Notes under the pieces: model-generated
What the model saw: only the letters and a program-made list of their open reading frames with translations
Told to the model about the DNA's origin: nothing
Databases searched by the model: none
Shown: positions 1-12,012 of the stretch, in pieces
How positions within the stretch are numbered: the stretch's first letter is position 1
How the letters are laid out: the number at the start of each line of letters is the position of its first letter
Translations under genes and position numbers: made by a program
Assembly: GCA_002081555.1 (NCBI GenBank)
Contig: MZNV01002323.1
Span: forward strand, 1-30,709
Source: Protostelium mycophagum
Taxonomy: Eukaryota > Evosea > Variosea > Protosteliida > Protosteliaceae
Reading direction: 5' to 3'
DNA length: 30,709 nucleotides

Positions 1-958
1 GACATTGGGATTACAATTATATGAAGACGATTTCATGGGACTTCGCTCTTCTTTCAGATGAATTAAAACATTCCCTCTTTATTTTATTTTATATATCACG
101 TCCAGCTAGAACAATTTTGTTACATTCGAGAAGTACGCATCAAAATTTCAGATATCAGGTATTATTTGGGTCGGAAATCTCGAATAAAAATAATGTTTTT
201 TGTGAAAAATCATGATGCAAAAATGAAGAGCCAAAACACAATGTGTTGTCAAGCAGTGCAACTCGCTTCCTGAACCCCCAAAGCTTAGAAATAACATCAA
301 ACATGTCGAAACGAAAGAGCAGGCTCCCAGAAAAGAATTTTTTGCTGGAAAGTCATTGGATGGCTCCGGCAATATAAAAGCGAGTTTTTGATTCAAGTTT
401 TTTGACAGAAATAGTTACAAATAATTTTCACAATAGATAGAATTACAAAAGGTGCCTGTCAACCGGACAACGTGGATGTCAAATGGAAATTATCAAAGTT
501 TCCCGGCTTGAGACCCGTCTTCCGATTTTCTGTCATCAATACCTGATGATTGGGGTCACGACAAGATGATGGTGCCCATAGGCGTTTTTGTATAGTCAAA
601 ATCAACGCTCCAAAAAATATGGGAAGACCACTGCAACTAACCGCAGCTTGGGCAGAACACATATTGACTCCTATGATGGAGACTTCGTAGCCCAGGAGGC
701 TCTCTGATGTGAGGATAACGACAAAAATACACATTCCTGGAGATTGTTGGGTAGTCTTTTCATTTGGTACTTCCCCAGTTACCATGGCAACGATGATGCT
801 CCGAGAATTTAGATCTCGCGATTCAGTCTCGGTAATAAACACGTTATTTACCGCGATTTTTAGCGTGGTGTACATTCTTTTAGAGAAAAGAGCTACACCC
901 CGTGATTCTCCCAATACCGATTCAGCCATTGACTGAGCAATACAATCCTGTTGTTGAT
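1..958. other. Left edge, no confident gene
   Basis: This is the stretch downstream of the Furry stop codon. I see no recognisable domain, RNA gene or repeat in it. The only long open frame is on the minus strand from about 1015 down to 459 (ATG at 929 if it starts inside), overlapping the 3' end of the Furry gene in another frame. It has a charged, glutamine-containing start and a hydrophobic middle, and I do not recognise it. The plus strand over 709-936 is also open, so coding potential alone does not decide the strand. Confidence 0.3.
459..929 (-). CDS. Unrecognised ORF, 156 codons, possibly not a gene
   Basis: This minus-strand frame begins with ATG at 929 (MAESVLGESRG) and ends at TGA 459-461. 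The frame is open further upstream to about 1015, where it reads TAKEARKLELINQQQD and overlaps the last Furry exon in a different frame. There is no family resemblance that I can name, no clear splice pattern and no polyadenylation signal. It could be an alternative Furry C-terminus, a small separate gene, or chance. It is listed because roughly 185 open codons is long for this base composition. Confidence 0.2.
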   Translation of the reverse strand: MAESVLGESRGVALFSKRMYTTLKIAVNNVFITETESRDLNSRSIIVAMVTGEVPNEKTTQQSPGMCIFVVILTSESLLGYEVSIIGVNMCSAQAAVSCSGLPIFFGALILTIQKRLWAPSSCRDPNHQVLMTENRKTGLKPGNFDNFHLTSTLSG

Positions 959-3900
959 TTATAAGTTCAAGTTTGCGGGCCTCTTTGGCGGTACAGGCAA
1001 TGATTTCTTGGGCGGTTCTTCAAATTCCTCAAATGGAGCGGGTGGAGGGGGGTCATTCTCGGCTGATTCTTCGAAGGGGGGAGGGAGGGACTCGACAGAT
1101 TCGGTCTTGATCAAAGATTGTTGCCTGGGAGTTCTTGGAGCTGAATGACGTCATTCATCTACAATGATGGGATTTTGCGATAAGTTTATCTCGAATAAAT
1201 ATATATAAAAAAGATGCTTACAGAGATTTCCGTCATCCATTCTGTCACCTGCTGACAGTCAGATTTTTTCACGAAATATCATGGAAATTTCAGTCACCCT
1301 TGGCTAAATTTGGCAACACCGCCTTGGGTGCGACCATATCTGTTCCCAGAACACGGAGTTGCGCCTCGATGGCGCGGAGCTGTTGGGATCCTTCCGCAAG
1401 TCCGAAGGACTTCACATAGATGGACCTCGCGTTGTGGTACTGGGCGATTCTGGCATCCCTCTTTGTATCTCCGTGGAAGATATCAGAGTGCTGGGGGGGA
1501 TATAGAGGTACCGGTGTCTTTCTGATCAGCTTGAACAACTACAAAAGGTCAGATCCCGATTTTGAAATGTAAAAAAATGCCAGCTCTGGGATTCGAACCC
1601 AGGATGCGTATGCATGGGATCTTAAGGCCCACTCCTTCAACCACTCGGACAAACTGGCTTGTGTTTTTTGCCCATCGCGAGTGTTAACAAACACTTTCAA
1701 AGACAAGTCTCTAATTGCAAATGTTTCGTAATGATTTTTACCTCATCAGGGGTAGAGCCTAATGCGAGTGTTGGGATTATTTGTGGTAATACGTTGATGG
1801 CGGATTGTGCCAATCTTTCATTGGGGGAGAGTGAGAAGTAGGCGACGATCTGGTTGATGTGCGATGCTTGAGATGGTGATCTTGTAGGTTGGTAACGTCT
1901 AGACATTGTTAACGTGGAATAATCTTCGCAACAGCCATCATGATGAATGTGTCTCGGAATCATGATGACATGACATTATTAAGAGATGTCTTACCTGAAT
2001 AAAGACTCCAAGATCTTGAAGAGAGGGTACCTCCATCTCTCTGAACCGCGATGGAACATGATGATCACGATGTCCAATGTGAAATGCAATTGTGACTCGG
2101 AGGGAAAAGTGAAGTGGAATGCGTCAAAGAATTCGTCCAAAAACGGTTGCTTGGCAACATTCGCGTGTTCCGGGCTCCTAGCAACGGCATTGTCCATAGC
2201 AACCATTCGATTGTACGCTGGTCATAATCAATCCATGAACTTGCCCAGAGAATTCCCGGAAAACTCACTGAAAGATCTGACAGCGTTGATGGTGTCAGAG
2301 TCAAGATCATCTAATTGGGCCAAAATGCAAGTCATCAGTAGCAATATGATGTGCAGGTGTTCAATGCCATCCTCGTTTTGATGCAATGGTATCATTCTGC
2401 ACAAGATGTACATGGTCAACTTCACAGAGTCGGGGTCGGTCAACCCTTTGAGACAGACGCGCAACACCTGTCAAAGATGTCATGAGATGTCAATAATAAA
2501 AAACTGAAAGGTTTGATGAAATCACCTCTTCTACATCTTTGTAGACGACTTGTGCCTCTACTCCGGTGAGTCTCAATATTTTGAGACCAGTAGTAAACTG
2601 GGGCACAAATGAAGTGTTCAGCATCACGTTCGCCAGAACGGCCATGTGCGTTCTCGCCTGCGCATCTTGCACCATTTCTACCGTGATGCCCTGACAGAAC
2701 GTGTACAGATCTACAACTGTCAGACACATGTCTACTTTGACGTCATCTACAACGAGACGTGTGAAAAATCACCTCTGAGGAGGGCGTCATTTCTCATATT
2801 GATCAATCTGAAGAATAGAGCCGTTAATTGTACCGCAGTGTGCGCGGTAAAAAGCGCGGGAAAGTTCGAAATCAAATTCGTGAATATTTTGAAGGAGTCC
2901 AGACTCAAAGACAAAAGCTCCTCCACGTCTTTGTGGTAATTGCACACGTGGATGGTCCAATTGAGTGACAGATTGGTCCACTGTTCTACCAGATCTGGCA
3001 GATGAGGCGTAAAGACGTGCACCAGAGATGTGATCTCTTGGGGTGACATTTCTTTGTGGCGGAAATCACCATGGTGATTGAATTGTCGCTCGCGGATCTG
3101 GCGTGCCAGATCTAACGCGGAGGTACGGAGCTCCGGAGTTTGACCGTTCTGATAACCCTGATTCTTTCAGCAAAATCTCTTGAATGTAATTTTTTTCAAT
3201 ATTTTTTTACAAAAAAATAAATTCACAAAGCTTTCAGAATTGTCGCGACGAAAATTTACGACGTCTTAAACGACATACCAAGTTGAGGATGAGGTTTAAT
3301 ATGAGCTCGACGCCTTCAGGACCACCGTTGCGTCTTGTGGGTCCATACATCACGATCGCATTCTGTAGCAGCATTGGGAGGAAAGCTGAGACAGATTTGC
3401 CAGATTCAAAGCAAAGATCTATCATCAGATTGAAGGCGCCAAAAGGCTGCCAGGTGTCGTCGGTCGGGATCTACAACGATGTAAATAATGATGTCGAATA
3501 ATCTACTTTTTCGGATGGAAGAATTGGGAGTTTTCCAAGTACATTGAAAAAGTCTCAAAAAAATGAAAATTTACAAAAATAATTTCAAAAAAGAAAAAAA
3601 AAATTGAATTTACAAAAACAATTAAAAAAAGCAGAAAAAATTGAAAAGTTAGAAAAATAATAAAAAAAGCAAAAAAATTTGAAAATTACCTTCCAGCTTT
3701 CGGGAGACAAAACTTTGTCCACGAATTGATCTGGAGGCACAGGGGAAGAATAATTGACCAGCTCCAAAGATAAATAATTCACCACTTCATGGAGCTCCAC
3801 TCTGCTCAGATCTGTCACATGTCAATCTGACATACTAGATCCCGTCAGATTTCGGATGGATTCACTCACATAATACGATATTCTTGATGAGCGCCTTCAG

Positions 3901-6900
3901 CTTTGGTGTTGTGACCGGGTCAAAACTGTACCGTGAAGTTGAAGGCTGGGTCGACGCCTCCCACTGCTCAGCTGTTTTTTGTATCAAAAAGTCGAGGACC
4001 GTGTGGATGGTGGTGTCTTTATCGTATCCTTGTATCTACAATGGTGTAAATAGAGGAAAGACCGGTCTCATAATTAAAATTAAAATTCGTCAGGATTTTG
4101 CGCAGTAGATTTCTTGCGAGTCGGAAGATGACCAGAAATCTGTGATCAACAAAAAATTGGCTTTTCCTAGAAACCGAGATCTCGTGTAGATCACGTCACC
4201 TGTATCGCAGATCTCCTGCATATGGTCCCAGACCACAGAGATTCAACATCTGGGTTCAATGGAGCGGCGGTACATTCCATGCTGATGTTGAGCAATCTGG
4301 TCAAGAAATGATCAGATTTAGCGATCTCCCCGTTGTGTGTAAACAAGGCCAGATTCTGGGTCCACGGAGAGATCAGCTGTCAGAAGTGAGCGGTTTTTCA
4401 TCGGAAATTGTGGTTTTTGTTGCGGGATCGCCACGACATGTGATTATGGGAAATTCTGTGACTCTGCCACAATGCGTAATGTTGGGATTTTAAATTTTTG
4501 GAATGACAGAAGATAAATATATTCTTCTAAACTCAATTTTGTTTCGAATTGTTATTGCTTTGCCGCAACGTGTGGCTTTAGAAAATATAATTACAACGAA
4601 TCGTGGAGAATAAAATAAAACAAAAATCATACCTGTAACAAGCATCTCCTGGTAATAATATCATCTGCAGGTAACAGCTTGATATATGTCTCGTTCTACA
4701 ACTGTCAAAAAAACCCTTTCAACTTGAAAAAATCACCTCCGTGAGGAAATCGTTTGTCAGTTCGGGGTATTTCTCCGATAAAGAGCTGGAGTACCTCTTT
4801 GCGAAATGCAGAAACAATTCTGATTTGTCTAATGGCTCTTGCTTTTCTCTTTCTCTCTGGGCAAGTTTCTGTTGCATCTGGACCTCTCTATATTGTGCGA
4901 CCTGCAGTATGTCAGGCACGAATTTATATTTTTTTGTGATTTGTGAAGGTTTCAATTGTCTGTGCCATTGTAGATGAATACTTGAAAAAACATCTTGGGT
5001 GTTTTTTGGTGATTCGCAGCCAAGTTGCAGGAATAGAATGCTCGTTCACAACTCTTCTCTCCTACAGGCACAAATAATTGTTCCCGTGACTGTATTAAAA
5101 ATAGAATGACGTATATAGATCACGTGACCTGTAGGGTGGATGAAGGCATGAAGTAACCAGGATGCAGCACGTTATGTTGAGCTAATATGTTTGCTATTTC
5201 TGTTGCCAAACTCCTGATGTTCAAATATGGACTAAACTGATGGAACAAACTGATGAAAAGCCTGGGAGATTTCAACGAAATTCCGAGTAGTTTTGGATTT
5301 GATGGGTCATTATTTTTTGAAATAGTTTAAACTCTGTTGAAAATTCACCATTTGGATACGGGGCATATGTCCAGCCACCTCGGCACGTTCGTCTTCAGGT
5401 TTGTCATCATCGCATGCAAATAGAGAGGTGCGTGCTGTTCCGAGAACATACTCATTCTCAGAAAATTCTCCATCTGGGTCTCATAATGTACGTCCAAGCA
5501 GACTGTCAACGCGTGTTCCACGTTCGGAACCGTGTGAGGGCCTCCCACCAAAAATCCTAATATGAAATTTAAAAATTTGTTCTCCAAAAACTCCTCTTTG
5601 ACGTTTCCGTAACGGACAAGTTGTGCACACGTCATCAGTATGGCCTCCTCCAAGGATGCGTTGCGCGACGCAACTTTGCCGGTGGACGGGCCGTCTGAGG
5701 CGAGGTTGATGAGGAAATTCAAAATTTGGCGGGAATCTTTTGGGCGGGAAATCATGATGGTATTGTCCTCTGTGGGGGGACTAGATGTGGTTCCTAGAAC
5801 AAATTATTTTTCATCATTTTTATTGAATTTTTATAATTTTTAAGATGGAAATTCTTTTGGCCATTTTGTGTTTTTCGGGAAATTTTTTTGAATTGATTTG
5901 AATTACCTTCCAGGTTGATCCAATATTTAGTGGTATTCACTATGGAAGTTCGGACCACTGAGTGCAGCACCGTCTTTGTGTTTGACTCCTTGAGATAGAA
6001 AGGCAAAAGTTGCTCCACCCAAACAGGGATGACGTACCTAATCAAGTTTCTTATCTCCGATGACTCGTTGTAGACTGTCAAAGTCGTCCTCTTCATCACC
6101 TATTTTTTTCAATTTCGAGAATTTAAAATTTCAAAAAATTTCGAGATTTTTTGAAAATTAAAAAAAATACCTGCTCGATGAGGCGGATGACGGGCTCTGA
6201 AATATAAATTTCCTCCCTTTTTTTCTTTTGTTTGGCTTTTTCCGGCCTCCTCTGCTCCTCAGACTGATTTTTCGGTGAGTTTTCATCGACATCCACGAGT
6301 CGGAGCAAATATATATAAATTATAAATCCATTTCTTGGATTTATTGTTCAAAGACTTTCGAATTTTTGAGGAATATTTGTTTGTGTGCAGCAGACCGTGA
6401 GAATTATATTTTAATGAAATGACATTTACGCCCGTCCCATTTCAATAAAAATACAAAAAAATTCCTCACGTCCAGAATGCCCATCAGCATGGGCAACGTG
6501 TTCACATCAAAGTCGGCCACCGCCTCAATCACTTGTGACACTTGCTCGTCAGGTTTTTCACCACTGATGGCCGTCTCTAGTATGGGGGATACCATCTGTT
6601 CGCAGAATTTTTCGAGTTTGAAACGCTGTGAAAAGACAACGGATTGTGACATGATGGCTAAGAGTCTCATCTTATTACGCCACAGGGCGGCACCTGCGAT
6701 TAGATCAGTATTGGTTTTTGTTTTTGACAGATTTTTTTCTTCAAAAAAATCACTAAATGAAAGATATTTCAAAGAGTAAGAAATCACAAAAAATCAGAAA
6801 AAATCTTTTAAAAAATCATAAAATAAACATTGTTACCTTTACGCCAATTGTCATATGCCCAAATCCACAACGTCACAATCGCGAGAGAGTATTTATCTTT

Positions 6901-9900
6901 CTGGTTGTTGTAGAAGTTCTTCCAGTACGGGAAGAAATCTCCGTCAAACTCCGGCGGAACTCCGGTCCTCAACTCCGGAGCTTCACTCAAGAAAGGCCGC
7001 TCCAAGATCTGAGTCTGAGGCTCTATTCTCCTAGTCTTTTGAGATCTTTTTTTTAATTTTTTTCTTAGCGAAAATTTTTAAACATTTTTACAAATTTTTT
7101 TTGAAAAATAAAATTCAAAAATGATTTACTTGAAGATGGGGTTGTCCATGATGTCTAATAAAATGCGAGTTTTGGTCCAGACTTGCTGGTCAGTGTGTAA
7201 GAAGCAGATTAAACACAAAGATTCGATTTTCTGTCTAAGTTCATTCCATAGCGTGGGCTCTGAAGTTTCATCAGAATGAGACCCGAAATTTCGCGGAAAA
7301 TTCTCACCGATCTGTGACACGTGTGTGCGGGAGTTGTTCAGTGCGTCGACGTAGAATTGTAGATAGACACAAATGGTCTTGAGTGTCAGCAAAATATTCG
7401 AAGCTGTACCGAGCCAAGCTGTGGTGAGTTGTTCGTTAACATATTCCATCGTGGTGCCCAATAAAATGGGCAAGTGTAGATCGGGATGTAAAAGTAAAAA
7501 TTCCTGGAAATTTCTCAGAAGATGGCGGTATTTTCAAATTGCAAGAGAAAATGAAAATTATTCGAAAATCGACAATCTACAACGGTGTAAAAGGAATACC
7601 TGAAGTGATGTCACAGCGAGAGATGAGATGTCATCTGGTTTGCTGACTGCGATTACGGCGATTTTTCTGGCGACTTCTTGTCTTCTCATATCGGCCACAG
7701 AAATCACGGGGAATGTGAAGAATATCTGTTGTAGAGGGTTGGACTCCCCATTGTAGACGTTGAAAATTGGGTTCGTAACTTTCCAGAAAACGTCGTTCGC
7801 GTACTGAGATCGTTAATCTTCTAATTTAATAAAAATTAGATATAGTTCAATAAAATAAAAAATTTCCAGATATTTGTGGCCAAGTCACAAATCGCCAAAA
7901 ACATCGAAATACAAGGAAATACGTAATTCTACCACGACTACAATCCCTCGAGTAAGGATGTTATAGTATGAATAATATAAATAGTAATAATATAAACAAG
8001 TGTCCGCCACGAGGCGCAAAATGAAGGTGTTTTTCACTGAAAACTCACGGCTGATGGATTTTCATCGGAAAGAGTAGCCAGCGCCTTCAGAATGACTCCC
8101 CTCTGATCGATGGAGAAGTCGTTATTATTCGGAACCATAATGTTCAACAGGTGCTTGCGCAACAAGTAATCGGGCTTCTGGCGTCCCTGGTAATCTTCAG
8201 AAAAAATACGAAAATTTTTCAAGAAAAAGTTGAGATTTCAAAAATAAATTCAAAATGATTTTTTAACAAAATCGCCAAGTGAAGAATTTTCGCATAAAAA
8301 TGATCCACATACCAGGTAGCACAATATTTCGTGCAGTACAGCGCTGTCAGAAGCGCCCTGTTGGACCTTGAAATTCGAGGACGACTCTTTTGGTGAGAGT
8401 GCAGGTCTCATTGTCATCGTGTTCACATTTGAATTGTATGAGACTCTCAACGTAGCAGCCTAACGGTTTTTCAAAATTCAAATTCAAATTTTGGCGGGAG
8501 TTTTTTCGAAAGATTTGTATGTGAAATGAAAATTTCCGTTATTGTCTGGTTGTAGATGGGAGATCTGCAGGAAATTTACCGGTCTTTCGGTCTTCGGAGA
8601 TACCAACAGATCACGATCTACAACGGTTCCATCCTTCTTTTTCTGGGGAGGAAAGATGGCGGGAAGTAATTTATCCAACTGTTCTACATATATCTTCTCT
8701 TCCGCGATGAGTTGTAGACGTTCAGGCGAGAAACTCCGGATATAGCTCAACGCGCTCTCCAGATAACTCCTGACAGGTGTCAAATCTCACTCTCAAAAAC
8801 GAAGGACACGTGATGGTGTCATTATCCTAAATCTTCTGATAAAGCAAACCTCCAAAGAAATATTTCTAAAAATAGAATTTTCCAAAAATAACTTCACCTC
8901 CTGGTCGTCTTGTCTTTCAGACCAGACAATAAATTATCCACCAACTCTGGCCCCTTGTCCGAAAAAAATGCGACACCCCCGAATGCCACCAGTGACGTCA
9001 TCAGCGTGAAGCAGTCTGATCTAAGTTTTGTTTTCTTCGTCCATTTCTTATTGGCTGTGGCAAAAAGCGTCTGGAAATGTTGTACCAGCTTAGGAGACAT
9101 CCTCTCGTAGTCCGTGTTGCTGCATTTTGAGAAAGAAGACTCCATCAGGTGGCTGATGGACTGACAGATCTCTCGTTGTAGAACGGTGCGTTGACACTGG
9201 AGAGGTCAGGATTTTCTGAGAAATTTCGGGGAACCTTCTCGGCGATGGCGGAAACTTCGCGGAAATATTGGATGGTGGATTCTTCTTGTTTTGGGTTCTC
9301 AATCCCTAAAGAGATATATTTCTGCGAACTGTCAGCGTATTTTCAAAGAATTTTCTACGACAACTTTCTGACCCGTTGTAGTCTGCTGAATAATGATCAA
9401 GTAATAAAATCCAAAACAAGACATAGCAAAAAAAGGTAGAAAAAATTTTTAAAAAAATATTTCTGAATTATTACCGTAGCTTGTTGGTATGTTACATATT
9501 CTCTTGCGGTGTCATCCGATTTGTTCGCATTCTTCATCTTCTCCGTGAAATTGTTCACAATCGGCTCCAAGTTTAATTTTGACAGGATCCCAAGGCATAG
9601 AGCCGCCTCGTATCTCACCGCTGAAATTTCTCAGAAATGTCGCAGAAATTTGAAGGAAAATTGGTGGAAATCTCACATGCAGGGAAGTAGAATGCCAACT
9701 TTTCGAAGGAAAAATTCATGCAACGGTTGAAAATCGGCGTGTCACTATCCAATGGTCATTTTCCAAATTCAAATTTTAAAAAATTCCAACCCCGCGCATT
9801 TCACAAACGAGATCACGTGAACAGAATATTTCACGGTAGTTAACGAACCTCGCCACGGTAGTCTCGTTCTCTTCGATGATCTGTTTGACTATGGCGATGA

Positions 9901-11505
9901 GATATGCGAGTGCTGCTGGCTTCAACTCTTCTTCAGCGGGTGCAGCGTCGCTGGATTTTGGCGGTGCTGTCTTTCTTGCCTCGCGAGTTTGGAAGGCGAA
10001 GCGGTCTGTGATCTCTCAGTGATTTTTCTCGAGGATTTTTGTTTTGAAATCGGAGCGTGTCGTGGGTGCGGCTTTGCCGCAGCATTGAATTTGTACTCAT
10101 TCGACTTGTGCTTAGACTGTGCATTGCGGCTCTGCCGCAACATCAAACTGTACTTGGACTATAGAAGTTGTACCTGTTACTGCGGCTCTGCCGCAGCATT
10201 GGACTAATATTGTGCTTGGACTGTACAATGTGACTCCGCCGCAGCGTTAAGTTTGTATTACGACTTTGCCACAACGAAGCTCAACGATGTATTTTTTCTT
10301 TGTATATATATATTCTCCGTGTAATATGGATTTTTCAAATTCTGGCAAATTTGCCACCAACGGCGCGTGTTGCCCAAAACTTAAATCTTTTGGTGCTTTT
10401 CGAGATCTACTCACTTCCAACTTCAATGAGGAATTCTAGTGTATTTGTGGTATCAGATTTTCCTTTGTAAATGAAATATTGCCTCAACACATTACTCGTC
10501 CTTTCCACCTGTAGATTTTTAATAGAATTTTCTTCACGAAAAAAATGACAAAGAATCCACAAAAATGCACGAAATTTTCTGTGAAAGTTCACCTCTTCCA
10601 CTGTCTGTGAAGTGAGCTTGTCCATCAGCTTATTGTCAAATGTCAGATTGGTAGATCCGTGTGAGATTGATGACAGGGCACTATCTATACTCATCTCTTC
10701 AACTACCGCTTTACGGCGGACAAGGCACCATTCGAATTGTTGCTTGAACATTCTGAGAAAATCAGAAAAGTGTGGGTCTGCATATAATTCTATTTATAGA
10801 ACAAATGCAGCAGAGCTGCACATAAATATATTATTGCGATAGAGGGCAAGTGTAGCAGACCGACATGATCCGGAAAGACACTTTTGAGAATGCAGATTGA
10901 TCAAAACGAATTTCGAGGAGGATGGTACAATTAAAAATGATCACTCACTTGTGAAGATCGTCTTCACTGACAGGAACCCAACTTGGAGAGCCATACACAT
11001 CCTCTTCTAAAAGTTCTGTGGTTGGGTTCACATTGGGATCAGTCTCGAGAGGTAACATTCTCTGTCTGATCAGATTGGCTCCGATGTATCTGCCCAAGAA
11101 ATCATCCGTGGCGAACACCTGTAAATGTTATTCCATACTATGACGTCATATATCAGAAAGATGAAGAATTCAATGTGGCGGTTGGGCTACCTGAGCTGCA
11201 AGTTGGCTGTTGTGCTGCTGTCTTGGCGATAATTGAGGAGACTAAATCAGTCAGAGACGAAATCTGAGAGAGATTCTTACAGCGAAAGTTGGGCTGCGGG
11301 CCATGGAGGGGGTATTTAGAGGTAAGGGCGCTACAAGTTTTGCTGAACTCTCCGAAGATGGAGGGCTCTGCAGTGAAGGTGCTGTGAAAGTTCGGTTGGA
11401 CCAACAGGATCATGATGAGAGTTTAATTCACATACCTCTTGAATGACCCCTCGGTACTGCAGTGACAAAGGCGGGGGTCTCGAGGGGTGGAGGTGGTAGA
11501 TCCAT
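959..11505 (-). CDS. FRY: Furry/MOR2/Tao3 family cell-morphogenesis scaffold, about 2033 aa, 35 exons
   Basis: Large HEAT/armadillo-type scaffold. In animals and fungi the family supports NDR/LATS (Cbk1/Orb6) kinases and cell polarity. Exons, with phases matching throughout: 11505-11436, 11381-11281, 11241-11191, 11118-10949, 10752-10593, 10508-10415, 10005-9835, 9620-9475, 9385-9373, 9305-9235, 9160-8898, 8769-8580, 8459-8313, 8186-8049, 7803-7600, 7503-7130, 7030-6837, 6693-6470, 6263-6171, 6099-5907, 5793-5349, 5261-5129, 4901-4737, 4695-4633, 4376-4200, 4035-3870, 3811-3690, 3470-3279, 3157-2773, 2710-2526, 2467-2269, 2217-1995, 1898-1742, 1538-1298, 1140-959. Family landmarks occur in Furry order: VRYEAALCLGILSKL (~275), ALWRNKMRLLAIM (~853), the WLD...LFISLFHQF block (~1165), ITRRCLLQLISPW (~1285) and FTLDIVIIMFHRG (~1805). 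Both ends are proline-rich. It is shorter than human FRY. Individual exon edges, especially near 9161-9234, may be wrong. Confidence 0.82.
1571..1577 (-). terminator. Pol III T-run terminator of tRNA-Leu
   Basis: Seven consecutive T on the minus strand lie immediately downstream of the tRNA discriminator base at 1578. This is the usual RNA polymerase III stop and supports the tRNA being transcribed on its own. Confidence 0.75.
1578..1658 (-). tRNA. tRNA-Leu(UAA), intronless, nested in a Furry intron
   Basis: The 81-nt cloverleaf is complete. The acceptor GCCAGTT pairs with AGCTGGC, and the discriminator is A. The anticodon stem-loop is TGGGC-CTTAAGA-TCCCA with anticodon TAA. There is a long class II variable arm (ATGCATACGCAT region), as expected for leucine. 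The T arm is CTGGG-TTCGAAT-CCCAG, and its loop carries the internal B box GGTTCGAATCC; the A box reads TGTCCGAGTGG. No tRNA intron is present. The gene lies in the same orientation inside the 203-bp Furry intron at 1539-1741, about 40 nt upstream of that intron's 3' splice site. Confidence 0.95.
3545..3688. repeat. A-rich low-complexity tract in a Furry intron
   Basis: The plus strand is dominated by runs of A interrupted by short GAAA/TTG/TTAC units, with a loosely repeated core (AAAAAAGCAGAAAAAATTG and relatives). It fills most of the intron at 3471-3689, so the transcript would carry a U-rich run before the acceptor. It is simple sequence and not a recognisable element. Confidence 0.6.
9373..9385 (-). 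other. 13-nt microexon of the Furry gene
   Basis: The exons on either side end in phase 0 (after ...YQQAT) and begin in phase 1 (IENPKQEEST...), so one coding base plus whole codons must be supplied between them. CAGACTACAACGG fits. It is preceded by TTATTCAG and followed by GTCAGAAAG, and it adds Gln-Thr-Thr-Thr-Gly. An acceptor three bases further in gives a 10-nt variant that is also in frame. Confidence 0.5.
10068..10280. repeat. Degenerate 53-58 bp tandem repeat with palindromic cores
   Basis: Within the Furry intron at 10006-10414, four units start at about 10068, 10126, 10182 and 10235. The first three open with the near-perfect palindrome GCGGCTTTGCCGC or GCGGCTCTGCCGC, followed by a CAGCATT/CAACATC-like stretch and a TTGGACT/TTAGACT-like stretch. 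The fourth is decayed (CCGCCGCAGCGTT), and a CTTTGCCACAACG remnant trails it. The same palindrome type recurs alone at 24073 in a PPIP5K intron (GCGGCAAAGCCGC). Confidence 0.7.
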
Positions 11506-12012
11506 CTTTCAATGAAGTCTGGAAGACGTATGTGTCCGGTGTTTTAATATTTTTGTTCCTCTGGAATTTACCTTTTTTTCTGAATATAGACGTTTGACAT
11601 CCAATACTCTGCTCTTCCCGTCGGGAAATGGCGTTTTTCATTGCATTTCGTCGCACTTGAAGTGTGACTACACGCACAGTTTAAGCGTAACTTGTTTCAA
11701 CATATAGATCAATATTAAAGCAAGGGGAGTAAAGCGAACATTTGATGGCAGAATTTAATTTAATTTTGAGCTGTACTCCACTGCAAATTTGTCATTTTTT
11801 ATTCTTCTTTGGATGGAAACTGTCTTCATTGAGGTGAAGACAATTTTCATCCAATCCTTCTCCTGAAGATCATCGCGCTTGATGTTTCCTCTTAACTTTC
11901 TACAACTTTCAGATACCCGATAAACAATGTCGACCAGTAAGCGAAATTTCTCTCAACTTTCGATGTTTTCGATTCCAGCTTCGCATAAACACAAATCAAA
12001 CACCAACAAACA
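11506..12012. promoter_or_regulatory. Divergent intergenic region between Furry and the Grg1-like gene
   Basis: About 500 bp separate the two start codons, so both promoters must lie here unless 5' exons extend further. It contains the hairpin at 11809-11854. Close to the Grg1-like start there is a plausible 5'-UTR intron (11937-11978, GTAAGC...GATTCCAG), preceded by a pyrimidine-rich CTTAACTTTCTACAACTTTCAG-like acceptor ending at about 11912. I see no convincing TATA box. Confidence 0.45.
11809..11854. repeat. 46-nt hairpin, 20-bp stem and 6-nt loop
   Basis: The left arm 11809-11828 (TTGGATGGAAACTGTCTTCA) and the reverse complement of the right arm 11835-11854 agree at 18 of 20 positions. 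The two differences are transitions, one of which would be a G-U pair in plus-strand RNA. The loop is TTGAGG. It lies between the divergent Furry and Grg1-like genes. It could be a small-RNA precursor, a cruciform or a decayed inverted repeat; nothing here shows which. Confidence 0.7.

Noticed and set aside
1578-1658. tRNA-derived SINE or pseudogene
   Set aside because: All stems pair, the anticodon loop is intact and a pol III terminator follows directly; no SINE tail or A-run extension is present.
2218-2244. 27-nt GC-AG intron at the same place
   Set aside because: The overlapping 51-nt GT-AG intron has a much better donor and a plausible length.
2218-2268. Two in-frame TGA codons in the Furry reading frame, suggesting TGA recoding
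   Set aside because: A 51-nt intron with donor A|GTGAGT and acceptor GACCAG removes both TGAs and preserves phase; elsewhere TGA ends genes normally (GSAP, ELMOD, PGLS).
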